64,000 nt of DNA from Streptomyces cinnamoneus (GTDB lineage: Bacteria > Actinomycetota > Actinomycetes > Streptomycetales > Streptomycetaceae), in contig NZ_BMVB01000001.1 in the NCBI RefSeq assembly GCF_014650495.1, positions 437,347-501,346 of the forward strand. The letters run 5' to 3'. Every line of letters begins with the position of its first letter. Position 1 is the stretch's first letter. The translations under genes and the position numbers were made by a program. This document shows positions 7,829 through 15,308 of this stretch, piece by piece. The notes under the pieces were generated by a model. That model was not told the DNA's origin and ran no database searches. It saw nothing but the letters and a program-made list of their open reading frames with translations.

Positions 7829-9100
7829 ATGTCCGTCCATCAGCTATCGGACCTCCTGCGTTATACCCGCCATAACTCTCCCTTTTACTCGGACCTCTAC
7901 GCGGACCTGCCCCCGGGCGCGGACCGCCTCGCCGACCTCCCCGCCGTGGACCAGGAAGCCTTCTGGAAGGCCAACACCCTCCACGACAACAGGGTCCTGA
8001 CCGGCCCGCTCGGCGAAGCCGTCGTCTACAAGACCGGCGGCACGACCGGCGCCCCGAAGTTCTCCTGCTACACCCGCGAGGAATGGCGGGAGTTCGTGAC
8101 CGCCTTCGGCCAGGGCCTCGTCGAGGCGGGCCTGCGCCCCGGCCACCGCGTCGCGGACCTCTTCTACGCCGGGGAGCTCTACGCCAGCTTCCTGTTCATC
8201 CTCGACTCGCTCGCCCACGCCCCCGTCGACAACGTGCGCCTGCCCATCGGCGGCGGCGCCCCCCTGGAGACGACCGTCCCCACCCTCCAGGACTTCCGGG
8301 CCGACGTGGTCGCCGGCACCCCCACCACCCTGTGCCGGCTCGCCGAGTACATCGTGGCGACGGACCGTCAGCTCCCCTTCGTGGAACTGCTGTTCTTCGG
8401 CGGCGAGGCGCTCTTCCCCGACCAGCGACGGCTGCTCGCCGCGGCCTTTCCCAACGCCGAACCGCGCTCCCTCGGCTACGCCAGCGTCGACGCTGGCCTC
8501 CTCGGCCGCCCCGTACCCGGCCCCGACCCGCGCGTGCACCGCGCCTTCACCCCGCACACCGTCGTCGAGATCGTCGACGAGACCACCGGTGAGCCCATTC
8601 ACGAGGCCGGCCGCCCCGGACGCGTCCTGGTGACCCAGCTCTACCGCCGCCTCATGCCCGTCATCCGCTACCCCGCGGGCGACCGCGCCGAGTGGACCGA
8701 CCCCGCCGCCGGCCACTTCCGCATCCTCGGCCGTGCCGAGGAGGGCGTCCGCGTCGGCCCCGTCTCGCTGTACTCCCAGGACGCGCTCGCCGCCGTCGAG
8801 GAGGCGGACACCGACGGCCGCGTCACCGGCACCCAGCTCGTCGTGCGCCGCCGGGACGGCCGCGACCAGCTCGTGCTGCGCCTGGCCACCGCCCCCGGCG
8901 ACGACGACCCGGCCGGCCTGGAGATCCTCGCCAAGGCGGTCGTCACCGAGCTGAACGACGCCCGCCCGCTCTACCCCGACAGCGTCTGCGCCGGATACGT
9001 CCACCCGCTGGCCGTGGAGTGGGTGCGCCACAGCGACCTGGTCGTCAACTCCCGGTCCGGCAAGCTCGTCCGGGTCCTCGACGAGAGGCCGACCGCATGA
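7829..9100 (+). CDS. Stand-alone PaaK-like (phenylacetate-CoA ligase superfamily) acid-activating enzyme
   Basis: Encodes 423 residues. The ATP-binding loop TGGTTGAPK is at about residues 69-77, followed by an Asp-containing adenylate motif (IRYPAGDRAEW) and the hinge region (FRILGRAEEGVRVG). The N-terminus YTRHNSPFYSDLY is the typical start of PaaK/CapK/F390-synthetase proteins, which convert a carboxylic acid to acyl-AMP and then often a thioester. The substrate is unknown. The first about 20 codons use unusually AT-rich codons (CTA, CGT, TAT, TCT, TTT), perhaps to keep the start region unstructured. It is the first gene of a five-gene operon; the ATGA of the next gene overlaps its stop. 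Confidence 0.85.
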   Translation: MSVHQLSDLLRYTRHNSPFYSDLYADLPPGADRLADLPAVDQEAFWKANTLHDNRVLTGPLGEAVVYKTGGTTGAPKFSCYTREEWREFVTAFGQGLVEAGLRPGHRVADLFYAGELYASFLFILDSLAHAPVDNVRLPIGGGAPLETTVPTLQDFRADVVAGTPTTLCRLAEYIVATDRQLPFVELLFFGGEALFPDQRRLLAAAFPNAEPRSLGYASVDAGLLGRPVPGPDPRVHRAFTPHTVVEIVDETTGEPIHEAGRPGRVLVTQLYRRLMPVIRYPAGDRAEWTDPAAGHFRILGRAEEGVRVGPVSLYSQDALAAVEEADTDGRVTGTQLVVRRRDGRDQLVLRLATAPGDDDPAGLEILAKAVVTELNDARPLYPDSVCAGYVHPLAVEWVRHSDLVVNSRSGKLVRVLDERPTA

Positions 9101-10389
9101 CCACCGCGACCACGGACGAGGCGCGCCGCCTGCCGCTCGTCCTGCGCAACCGCGCCTTCGGCACCGTCTGGCTCGGCCAGGTGCTCACCCAGGCCGCTGT
9201 CCGCATGTTCCAGGTCGGCGTGTCCTGGTGGCTCATCGCCTACGCCGTCAGCGGCGGCCGCGGACTGGCCTCCGGGCTGTTCATGGCGGTCAGCACGCTG
9301 CCCGCCGTGGCCCTGGCGCCCGTCGTCGCGCGGACCGTCGCCCGCTTCGCCCACCGCTCGGTGCTGCGCACCGCGGCCGGCGCGGCGGGCACGGCCGCCG
9401 CGGCGCTCGCCGCCTGGGCGTACACCAGCGGCCTCCCGCTGGCCGCCGCCTACGCCGCGACGCTGGCCCTCGCCACCTGCCAGGCGTTCTTCGACCCCTG
9501 CCTGACCACCTCCGTGCCCGAACTCGTCGACGACGAGGACATCGAGGCCGCCACCGGCTTCGAGATGTCCACCCAGTCGCTCGCCGGACTCGGCGGGGCC
9601 CTGCTCGGCGCCCTGATCGTCGACCGGGCCGGTGTGGCCGGTCTCGCCGTCGGCTGCGCGGCCGCGTACCTGGGCGCCGCCGTGCTCATCGCCACCGCCC
9701 GGTTCCGGGCCGCGGACGCACCCGGCGAGGACGCGGCGCAGGCCGCGGGGGAGCAGCGCACGCTGCGCGGCATCCTGGCCGACCTGCCCTTCGTCCGCCG
9801 CATCCTGATCTGCTTCACGGCGGCCAACCTCTTCACCACCGCCGTCTTCGTCGTCATCCCGCTCTACACCGCCTCGGTGCTCCACGACGGGGGCGGCACC
9901 GTCGCCCTGCTGGAGGCGTCGCTGGGCACCGGCACGCTGATCGGCTCCTTCACCGGGGCCCGGGTGCCCGGCCGTCCCACGGTCACCGGGGCCTGGCTGC
10001 TCGGCGCGATGGCCGTGGTGCTCGCCGTGCCCGGTCTCTTCGCCGGACGGTTCGTCATCGCCGGCTGCCTGGTCGTGGCCGGCTGGTGCGTGGGCGTCAT
10101 CGGCGTCCGCTTCGTGGCCCTGTTCCAGCGGCTGGTGCCCGCGGCCGACAAGCCCGGCTTCTTCGCCGTCATGCAGGCCGTGCTGGGCGCCACCTTCCCG
10201 CTCGCCTCGCTGCTGTTCGGCCTGCTCGGCGACCAGCTCTCCGCGCAGACCCTGTGCCTGATCCAGGCCGCCGGACTCCTGCCGGCCGCCTGCGCGCTGG
10301 CCCTGCTGCGCGAGCCGGCACCGGACGCCCCCGAGCCCGCCGCCGAAGCCGAACCGTCCCCGCTCGTGGCCGCCGGAGGAGAGAGATGA
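9097..10389 (+). CDS. MFS transporter, probable exporter of the operon product
   Basis: Encodes 430 residues with about 11-12 hydrophobic segments and the N-terminal NRAFGTVWLGQVLTQ pattern of MFS_3/enterobactin-exporter-like permeases. A central cytoplasmic acidic loop (about 205-220, APGEDAAQAAGEQR) separates two bundles of six helices. Such transporters use the proton gradient, usually for efflux of small molecules. It overlaps the upstream ligase and the downstream acyltransferase by ATGA junctions, so it is translated together with them and probably exports, or protects against, their product. Confidence 0.88.
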   Translation: MTTATTDEARRLPLVLRNRAFGTVWLGQVLTQAAVRMFQVGVSWWLIAYAVSGGRGLASGLFMAVSTLPAVALAPVVARTVARFAHRSVLRTAAGAAGTAAAALAAWAYTSGLPLAAAYAATLALATCQAFFDPCLTTSVPELVDDEDIEAATGFEMSTQSLAGLGGALLGALIVDRAGVAGLAVGCAAAYLGAAVLIATARFRAADAPGEDAAQAAGEQRTLRGILADLPFVRRILICFTAANLFTTAVFVVIPLYTASVLHDGGGTVALLEASLGTGTLIGSFTGARVPGRPTVTGAWLLGAMAVVLAVPGLFAGRFVIAGCLVVAGWCVGVIGVRFVALFQRLVPAADKPGFFAVMQAVLGATFPLASLLFGLLGDQLSAQTLCLIQAAGLLPAACALALLREPAPDAPEPAAEAEPSPLVAAGGER

Positions 10390-11528
10390 CCGCCACCATC
10401 GACCGGGCCACCCCCGCCGACATCGCCGACCTGCGCCAGCTCTACTACGCCGTCTACGGCCCGCACTACCCCGTGGCGCTCGGCACCGACCCCGCCGAGA
10501 TGTCCCGCCTCATCGCGGACCCGCACTCCCTCTGGCTCGTCGCCCGCTGCTCCCGCACCGGCGGCCTGGCCGGATCGGCGGCCATCCGCAGCGAGGCCGG
10601 CAGCCGCACCGGCAAGCTGGAGGGCCTCGCCGTCCACCCGGACCACCGGGCGGCCGGACTGGCCGGGACGCTGACCGAGGAGCTGTGCGCACGGATGCTG
10701 GACACCGGCCGGCTGGACTCGGTGTACGCCACCGTCCGCACCGTCAGCGTCGGACCGCAGCGCGTGGTCTCCCGCAACGGCTTCCGGCCGATGGGCGTCC
10801 TGCCCAACGCCGTGGCCCTCAACAGCCGGGAGAGCCTCGCGCTCTACGCGCGTCACTCCGCCGGGGTCCTCAGCCGCCGCGTCCCCGTCCCCGAGGTGCC
10901 CGCCCCGCTCGCGCCGCTCCTGCGCACCGTCGAGCGCAACCTGGGCATCGACTACGCGGACACCGCCGTCACCCCGCCCCGGCCCACGCCGACGAGCACG
11001 ACCACGGCACGGCTGGAGATGATCGAGGCGCCCGGCTTCGTACGCCGCCGCTTCCACGACCGCTTCCCCGACGCCGACCGCTGGTTCTACCCGCTGCACA
11101 CCCCCAACACCCTGCTGGTGGCCGACGACGACCGCTTCGAGGTGTACGCCTACCTCAACCGCACCGGACGCTACTGCGCCCTGGTCGCCGCCCACCCCAC
11201 GCCCGCCGTCGCCGCCGACTGCCTGGAGGCGATCACCCGGACCCTCACCCGGGCCGGCGCCGGCTACGTCGAGGCGCTGCTGCCGCTCTCCGAACACGGA
11301 ATGCTCTCCGCCTTCCTCGCCCAGGGCTTCATCCCCAGCGCCCTCTACCCGGCGATGCGCCCGGAGACCGACGGCGACGGCTTCCACGACTACGTCGTGA
11401 TGTCCCGGACCGCCGAACAGATCGACTTCCGCGGCGTGGTCGTCGACGAACCGCTCCAGCCCTACCTGGACGCCTACGTGTCGGCCTGGGCGTCGACCTA
11501 CCTGCCCACACTCGAGGTTGCCTCATGA
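10386..11528 (+). CDS. GNAT-family acyltransferase, apparently two-domain
   Basis: Encodes 380 residues. The N-terminal domain has the acyl-CoA pyrophosphate-binding segment VHPDHRAAGLAGTLTEEL (about residues 83-100) and a following NGFRPMG. A second, diverged GNAT-like half runs from about residue 215 to 355 (FVRRRFHDRFPDADRWFYPL, then LTRAGAGYVEALLP and AQGFIPSALYPA). Family members transfer acetyl or longer acyl groups to amines. In this operon it may acylate an amine or hydrolyse/transfer a thioester-bound acid. The substrate is unknown. ATGA overlaps with both neighbours. Confidence 0.82.
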   Translation: MTATIDRATPADIADLRQLYYAVYGPHYPVALGTDPAEMSRLIADPHSLWLVARCSRTGGLAGSAAIRSEAGSRTGKLEGLAVHPDHRAAGLAGTLTEELCARMLDTGRLDSVYATVRTVSVGPQRVVSRNGFRPMGVLPNAVALNSRESLALYARHSAGVLSRRVPVPEVPAPLAPLLRTVERNLGIDYADTAVTPPRPTPTSTTTARLEMIEAPGFVRRRFHDRFPDADRWFYPLHTPNTLLVADDDRFEVYAYLNRTGRYCALVAAHPTPAVAADCLEAITRTLTRAGAGYVEALLPLSEHGMLSAFLAQGFIPSALYPAMRPETDGDGFHDYVVMSRTAEQIDFRGVVVDEPLQPYLDAYVSAWASTYLPTLEVAS

Positions 11529-12682
11529 ACCCCGTCCATCCCCACCTCGCCCCGATCGACGTTCCCGACCCGGCGCTCCTGCCCCGGCTGCAGGAACTGT
11601 GCGACCTGACCGACCCCTACGCCTGCGGCCCCGCCGAAGAGGAACTCTTCGCCGCCGCCATGGCCGAGATCCACGCCTGGCACGCGGACCGCTCCCCCTT
11701 CTTCCGGGACCTGTACGCCCACACCGGCCAGGACGAGAAGTACCGCGCCCCCCTGGTGCACGCGAACTTCTTCAAGCGCCACGAAGTGCTCTCCATACCC
11801 CGCGACGACGTCCACCTGCACCTGACCTCCTCCGGCACCACCGGACAGAAGTCGCAGATGTTCTTCGACCGCTGGACCATCCGCTCCGCCCAGCGCATGG
11901 TGGCCCGCATCTTCGACCGCAACGGCTGGATCACCCCCGACCAGCAGGTCAACTACCTGCTCTCCAGCTACGAGCCCGCCCCCGACCTCAAGCTGGGCAC
12001 CTCCTTCACCGACAACTACCTCTGCGACTTCGCCCCCGCCCGGGAGGTCGCGTACGCACTGCGCCACACCGGCAGCGGCCACGAGTTCGACCCCTTCGGG
12101 ACCATCGCCGCCCTGCGCCGCTACGCCGAGGACGACGTCCCCGTGCGCATCCTGGGCTTCCCCGCGTTCCTGTGGTTCGCGCTGGAGCGGATGCGCGCGA
12201 TGGGGATGCCGCCCCTGACCCTGCCCGAGGGCTCGCTGATCCTCTTCGGCGGCGGCTGGAAGGGCCACGCGGACCGGCAGATCGGCAAGGACGAGCTGTA
12301 CGGCCGCATCACCGAGCAACTGGGCGTCCCCTCCGAGCGGATCCGCGACACCTTCGGCTCGGTCGAGCACTGCATCCCCTACATCGAGTGCGACCACCAC
12401 CGCCTGCACGCCCCCGTGTGGTCCCGGATGTTCATCCGCTCCACCCGCACCCTGGAGCCGCTCCCGTACGGCGAGACCGGCTACCTGCACCTCGTCTCCC
12501 CGTACATCACGTCCGTGCCGGCGCAGAGCGTCGTCATGGGTGACCTCGCCTCCCTGCACCCCGGCGAGGAGTGCGGCTGCGAGCTGGACACCCCCTGGTT
12601 CACCCACCGCGGCCGCGCCGGAGTGAGCCGCAACAAGAGCTGCGCGGTGGCCGCCGCCGAACTGATGAAGGGCATGTCATGA
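11525..12682 (+). CDS. LuxE-like acyl-protein synthetase (LuxE/PaaK family)
   Basis: Encodes 385 residues, the usual LuxE length. It has the ATP-loop SSGTTGQKS (102-110), an FGGGWKGH segment, a DTFGSVEH motif in the adenylate-binding position, and a Cys at about residue 373 in NKSCAVAAAELM, close to the C-terminus. In luminous bacteria LuxE activates a fatty acid as acyl-AMP and carries it on a C-terminal Cys (Cys364 in Vibrio harveyi) before passing it to LuxC. The conserved-looking position suggests the same chemistry, with an unknown acid. It overlaps the LuxC-fusion start by ATGA. Confidence 0.85.
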   Translation: MNPVHPHLAPIDVPDPALLPRLQELCDLTDPYACGPAEEELFAAAMAEIHAWHADRSPFFRDLYAHTGQDEKYRAPLVHANFFKRHEVLSIPRDDVHLHLTSSGTTGQKSQMFFDRWTIRSAQRMVARIFDRNGWITPDQQVNYLLSSYEPAPDLKLGTSFTDNYLCDFAPAREVAYALRHTGSGHEFDPFGTIAALRRYAEDDVPVRILGFPAFLWFALERMRAMGMPPLTLPEGSLILFGGGWKGHADRQIGKDELYGRITEQLGVPSERIRDTFGSVEHCIPYIECDHHRLHAPVWSRMFIRSTRTLEPLPYGETGYLHLVSPYITSVPAQSVVMGDLASLHPGEECGCELDTPWFTHRGRAGVSRNKSCAVAAAELMKGMS

Positions 12683-15192
12683 CGACCGGGACCGCACCGC
12701 TGACCCACCACCACTACTGGCAGGGCGCCTTCATCGACGACGAGGAGGCGGGCCGCCGGCTGGCCGCCCTGCCCGCCACCGTCGAGGCCGCGCTGGCCGG
12801 GCCGCTGGAGACCGAGACCGTCCTGGCCGCCTGCGAGCGGCTCGCGGCCGCCCTGCGCGACCCGGCCCACCCCACCCGCGCCCGCCTCGCGGAACACCTG
12901 GCCGACGGCGAGGACACCTCCGTCCTCACCGAGCTGGCCGCCTTCCTCGGCCGGCCGGAACTCACCCGCAAGCTCCGCCGCGAGCTCGGCGGCACCACCC
13001 CGCAGCGCCTCACCCGCCCCGACGCCAGGGAGACCGTCTACGAGGCGTGGGCTCCGGTCGGCCTGGTCGCCCACATCGCCCCCGGCAACGCCGCCACCGT
13101 CGCCCCCCTCAGCCTCGTCGAGGGCCTGCTGGCCGGCAACGTCAACGTCCTCAAGACCAGCAGCGCCGACACCCTCCTCGCCCAGCACCTGCTCGCCGAA
13201 CTCGCCGCCCTGGACCCCACCGGCGCCATCGCCGAGCGCGTCATCGTGCTGCGCTTCTCCTCCTCCCGGCAGGACTGGCTGCGCCTGATGTGCGCCCCCG
13301 CCGACGCCGTCGCGGTGTGGGGCGGCGAGGCGGCCGTCGAGGGCGTGGCCGCCCACGTGCCGCCCGGCTGCCGCCTGGTCGAGTGGGGCCACAAGATCTC
13401 GTTCGCCTACCTGACCCCGGACGCCTGGCACGACGGGCGGACCCTGACCGCCCTCGCCGCCGACGTCTGCCTGCACGAGCAGCAGGCGTGCTCCAGCCCG
13501 CAGGTGGTCTACCTCGACACCGAGGACGAGAAGGAGGTCTTCGCCTTCGCCGAGCGCTTCGCCGGCGTCCTGGCCGCGATGCCCCCCGCCGTCCGGCAGG
13601 AGGAGCCGGGCCCCGCCGAGGAGGCCGAGCTCACCACCACCGAGCTCGTCGCCCGCCTGGAACAGCACCTCGGCCTCACCCGGGTCATCACGGCCCCCGA
13701 CGGCTCCTGGCGCGTCATGGCCGACACCCGGTCCGCGCTCACCGCCTCCCCGCTGCACCGCAGCGTGTGGGTCAAGCCGCTGCCCCGCAAGCGTGCGCTG
13801 GCCACCCTGCGTCCCATGCGCCGCTACCTGCAGACCGCCGGCATCGCCGGCAGCCGTACCGACGTCGCGGAGCTGTCCCGGCTCGTCCTGGCCGCCGGCG
13901 CCACCCGCGTCACACCGCTCGGCGCCATGCTCGACGGGTACTGCGGCGAACCGCACGACGGCGTCTACGCCCTGCAGCGCTACAGCCGCCGCGTCGCCGT
14001 CCAGGCCGACGAGCGCTTCGCCACCACTGCCTGCCTCGACGACCTGACCCTGCCGGTCTCCTTCCCGGCGCCGGACGGCCCGCTGCTGGACAAGGCCGCC
14101 GTCCAGGAGCTCAACGCCGGCGTCGACCCGCGCGACGCCGAGCTGTACTTCCGCAGCGGCGGCAGCACCGGCGCCCCCGCCCTGTCGCTGTTCAGCTACG
14201 ACGACTACGACACCCAGATGCACGCCGCTGCCCGCGGCCTCCTCGCCGCCGGCTACGACCCGGCCCGCGACCGCACCGCCAACCTCTTCTACTGCGGCGG
14301 CATGTACGGGGGCTTCATCAGCTTCTTCTCCATCCTGGAGCGGCTGGGCGGCGTCCAGATGCCGATGGCCGCCGGCCCCGACCACCGGGTCACGGCCGAG
14401 ATGATCGTCGCCCACGAGGTGGACACCCTCTTCGGCATGCCCTCCTACCTGTGGCAGCTCCTCCACGAACAGGCGGACCTGCTGCGCTCGTACGGCGGCA
14501 TCCGCAAGATCTTCTACGGGGGCGAGCACTTCACCGAGGAGCAGCGCCGCACCCTCACCGAGACGTTCGGCATCGAGGTCGTCCGCTCCATCACCTACGG
14601 CAGCACCGACCTCGGCCCGCTCGGCTACCAGTGCACCGAGTCCGCTGGCGGCGTCCACCACCTGCACGCCGACCTGCACACCCTGGAGATCCTGGAGACC
14701 GACGCCGACCGGCCGGTCGCACCCGGCGAGACGGGCCGGCTGGTGTTCACCACGCACGCCCGGCGCGGCCAGAACCTCGGCCGCTACGTCATCGGCGACC
14801 TCGGCCGCGCCCTGCCCGGCCCCTGCCCCTGCGGCAACCGGTCTCCGCGCTTCGAACTGCTCGGCAGGGGAGGCGACGTGATGCGGGTGGCCTCCTACTT
14901 CCTCAACTACCGCCGCTTCGTGGCCATCGCCGAGCAGGACTGCGGCCACCGCGGCGAACTGCAGGTGGCGCTCAGCCGCTCCAGCGTCCGCGAGCGGCTG
15001 ACCGTCCGCGCCGAGGACACCGGCACGGACCCGCAGCAGCTGCGCGCGGCCTTCCTCGCGGGCTACGAGGAACTGCGCTCGGCCGTCGGGGACGGGCTGC
15101 TCGACCTCGACGTCGAGACGGTGGACGGCGCCGCCCTGGAGCGCACCCCCACCAGCGGAAAGCTGCGCACCGTGGTGGACGCGCGACGCTAG
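12679..15192 (+). CDS. LuxC-type acyl reductase fused to a PaaK-like ligase domain
   Basis: Encodes 837 residues. Residues about 1-440 are a LuxC acyl reductase (aldehyde-dehydrogenase-like): nucleotide-binding region APGNAATVAPLSLVEGLLAGN, LKTSSADT, and catalytic Cys271 in LHEQQACSSPQ. Residues about 455-837 are a complete adenylate-forming domain: ATP-loop SGGSTGAPAL (493-502, without the usual Lys), IFYGGEHF, TYGSTDLGPLGYQC, RYVIGDLGR, a CPCGNRSPRF zinc-knuckle-like segment and a C-terminal TSGKLRTVV. One polypeptide could thus activate an acid and reduce it with NADPH to an aldehyde. It is the last gene of the operon; a hairpin follows at 15206-15247. Confidence 0.87.
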   Translation: MTTGTAPLTHHHYWQGAFIDDEEAGRRLAALPATVEAALAGPLETETVLAACERLAAALRDPAHPTRARLAEHLADGEDTSVLTELAAFLGRPELTRKLRRELGGTTPQRLTRPDARETVYEAWAPVGLVAHIAPGNAATVAPLSLVEGLLAGNVNVLKTSSADTLLAQHLLAELAALDPTGAIAERVIVLRFSSSRQDWLRLMCAPADAVAVWGGEAAVEGVAAHVPPGCRLVEWGHKISFAYLTPDAWHDGRTLTALAADVCLHEQQACSSPQVVYLDTEDEKEVFAFAERFAGVLAAMPPAVRQEEPGPAEEAELTTTELVARLEQHLGLTRVITAPDGSWRVMADTRSALTASPLHRSVWVKPLPRKRALATLRPMRRYLQTAGIAGSRTDVAELSRLVLAAGATRVTPLGAMLDGYCGEPHDGVYALQRYSRRVAVQADERFATTACLDDLTLPVSFPAPDGPLLDKAAVQELNAGVDPRDAELYFRSGGSTGAPALSLFSYDDYDTQMHAAARGLLAAGYDPARDRTANLFYCGGMYGGFISFFSILERLGGVQMPMAAGPDHRVTAEMIVAHEVDTLFGMPSYLWQLLHEQADLLRSYGGIRKIFYGGEHFTEEQRRTLTETFGIEVVRSITYGSTDLGPLGYQCTESAGGVHHLHADLHTLEILETDADRPVAPGETGRLVFTTHARRGQNLGRYVIGDLGRALPGPCPCGNRSPRFELLGRGGDVMRVASYFLNYRRFVAIAEQDCGHRGELQVALSRSSVRERLTVRAEDTGTDPQQLRAAFLAGYEELRSAVGDGLLDLDVETVDGAALERTPTSGKLRTVVDARR

Positions 15193-15205
15193 GGGCGACA
15201 TCCGG

Positions 15206-15247
15206 CCGTGCGGAGTCAGGAACGTGTCAACGTCCGGCTCCGCACGG
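15206..15247 (+). terminator. Hairpin after the LuxC-fusion operon
   Basis: A perfect 10-bp inverted repeat (15206-15215 with 15238-15247), extendable by two more pairs, has a 22-base loop. It starts 14 bases after the stop of the last operon gene and 62 bases before the kdpD start. The loop is long for a terminator, so it could also be an operator; position favours transcription termination or attenuation between the two units. Confidence 0.45.
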
Positions 15248-15308
15248 TCACCTGCGGCCGGTCCGGGCTGACGATACGTCATGGAACCCCGACCAAGGAG
15301 AGCACTCC

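Noticed and set aside
7829..15192. Bioluminescence (lux) operon
   Set aside because: LuxC- and LuxE-like parts are present, but there is no luciferase (luxA/B), LuxD or flavin reductase in the operon, so light emission is not supported.
13047..15308. A single 1595-codon open frame running from inside the LuxC-fusion gene through kdpD
   Set aside because: Only the part from 15309 has protein-family features; the upstream part is the Pro/Arg-rich shadow of the LuxC-fusion gene in another frame, common in GC-rich DNA.
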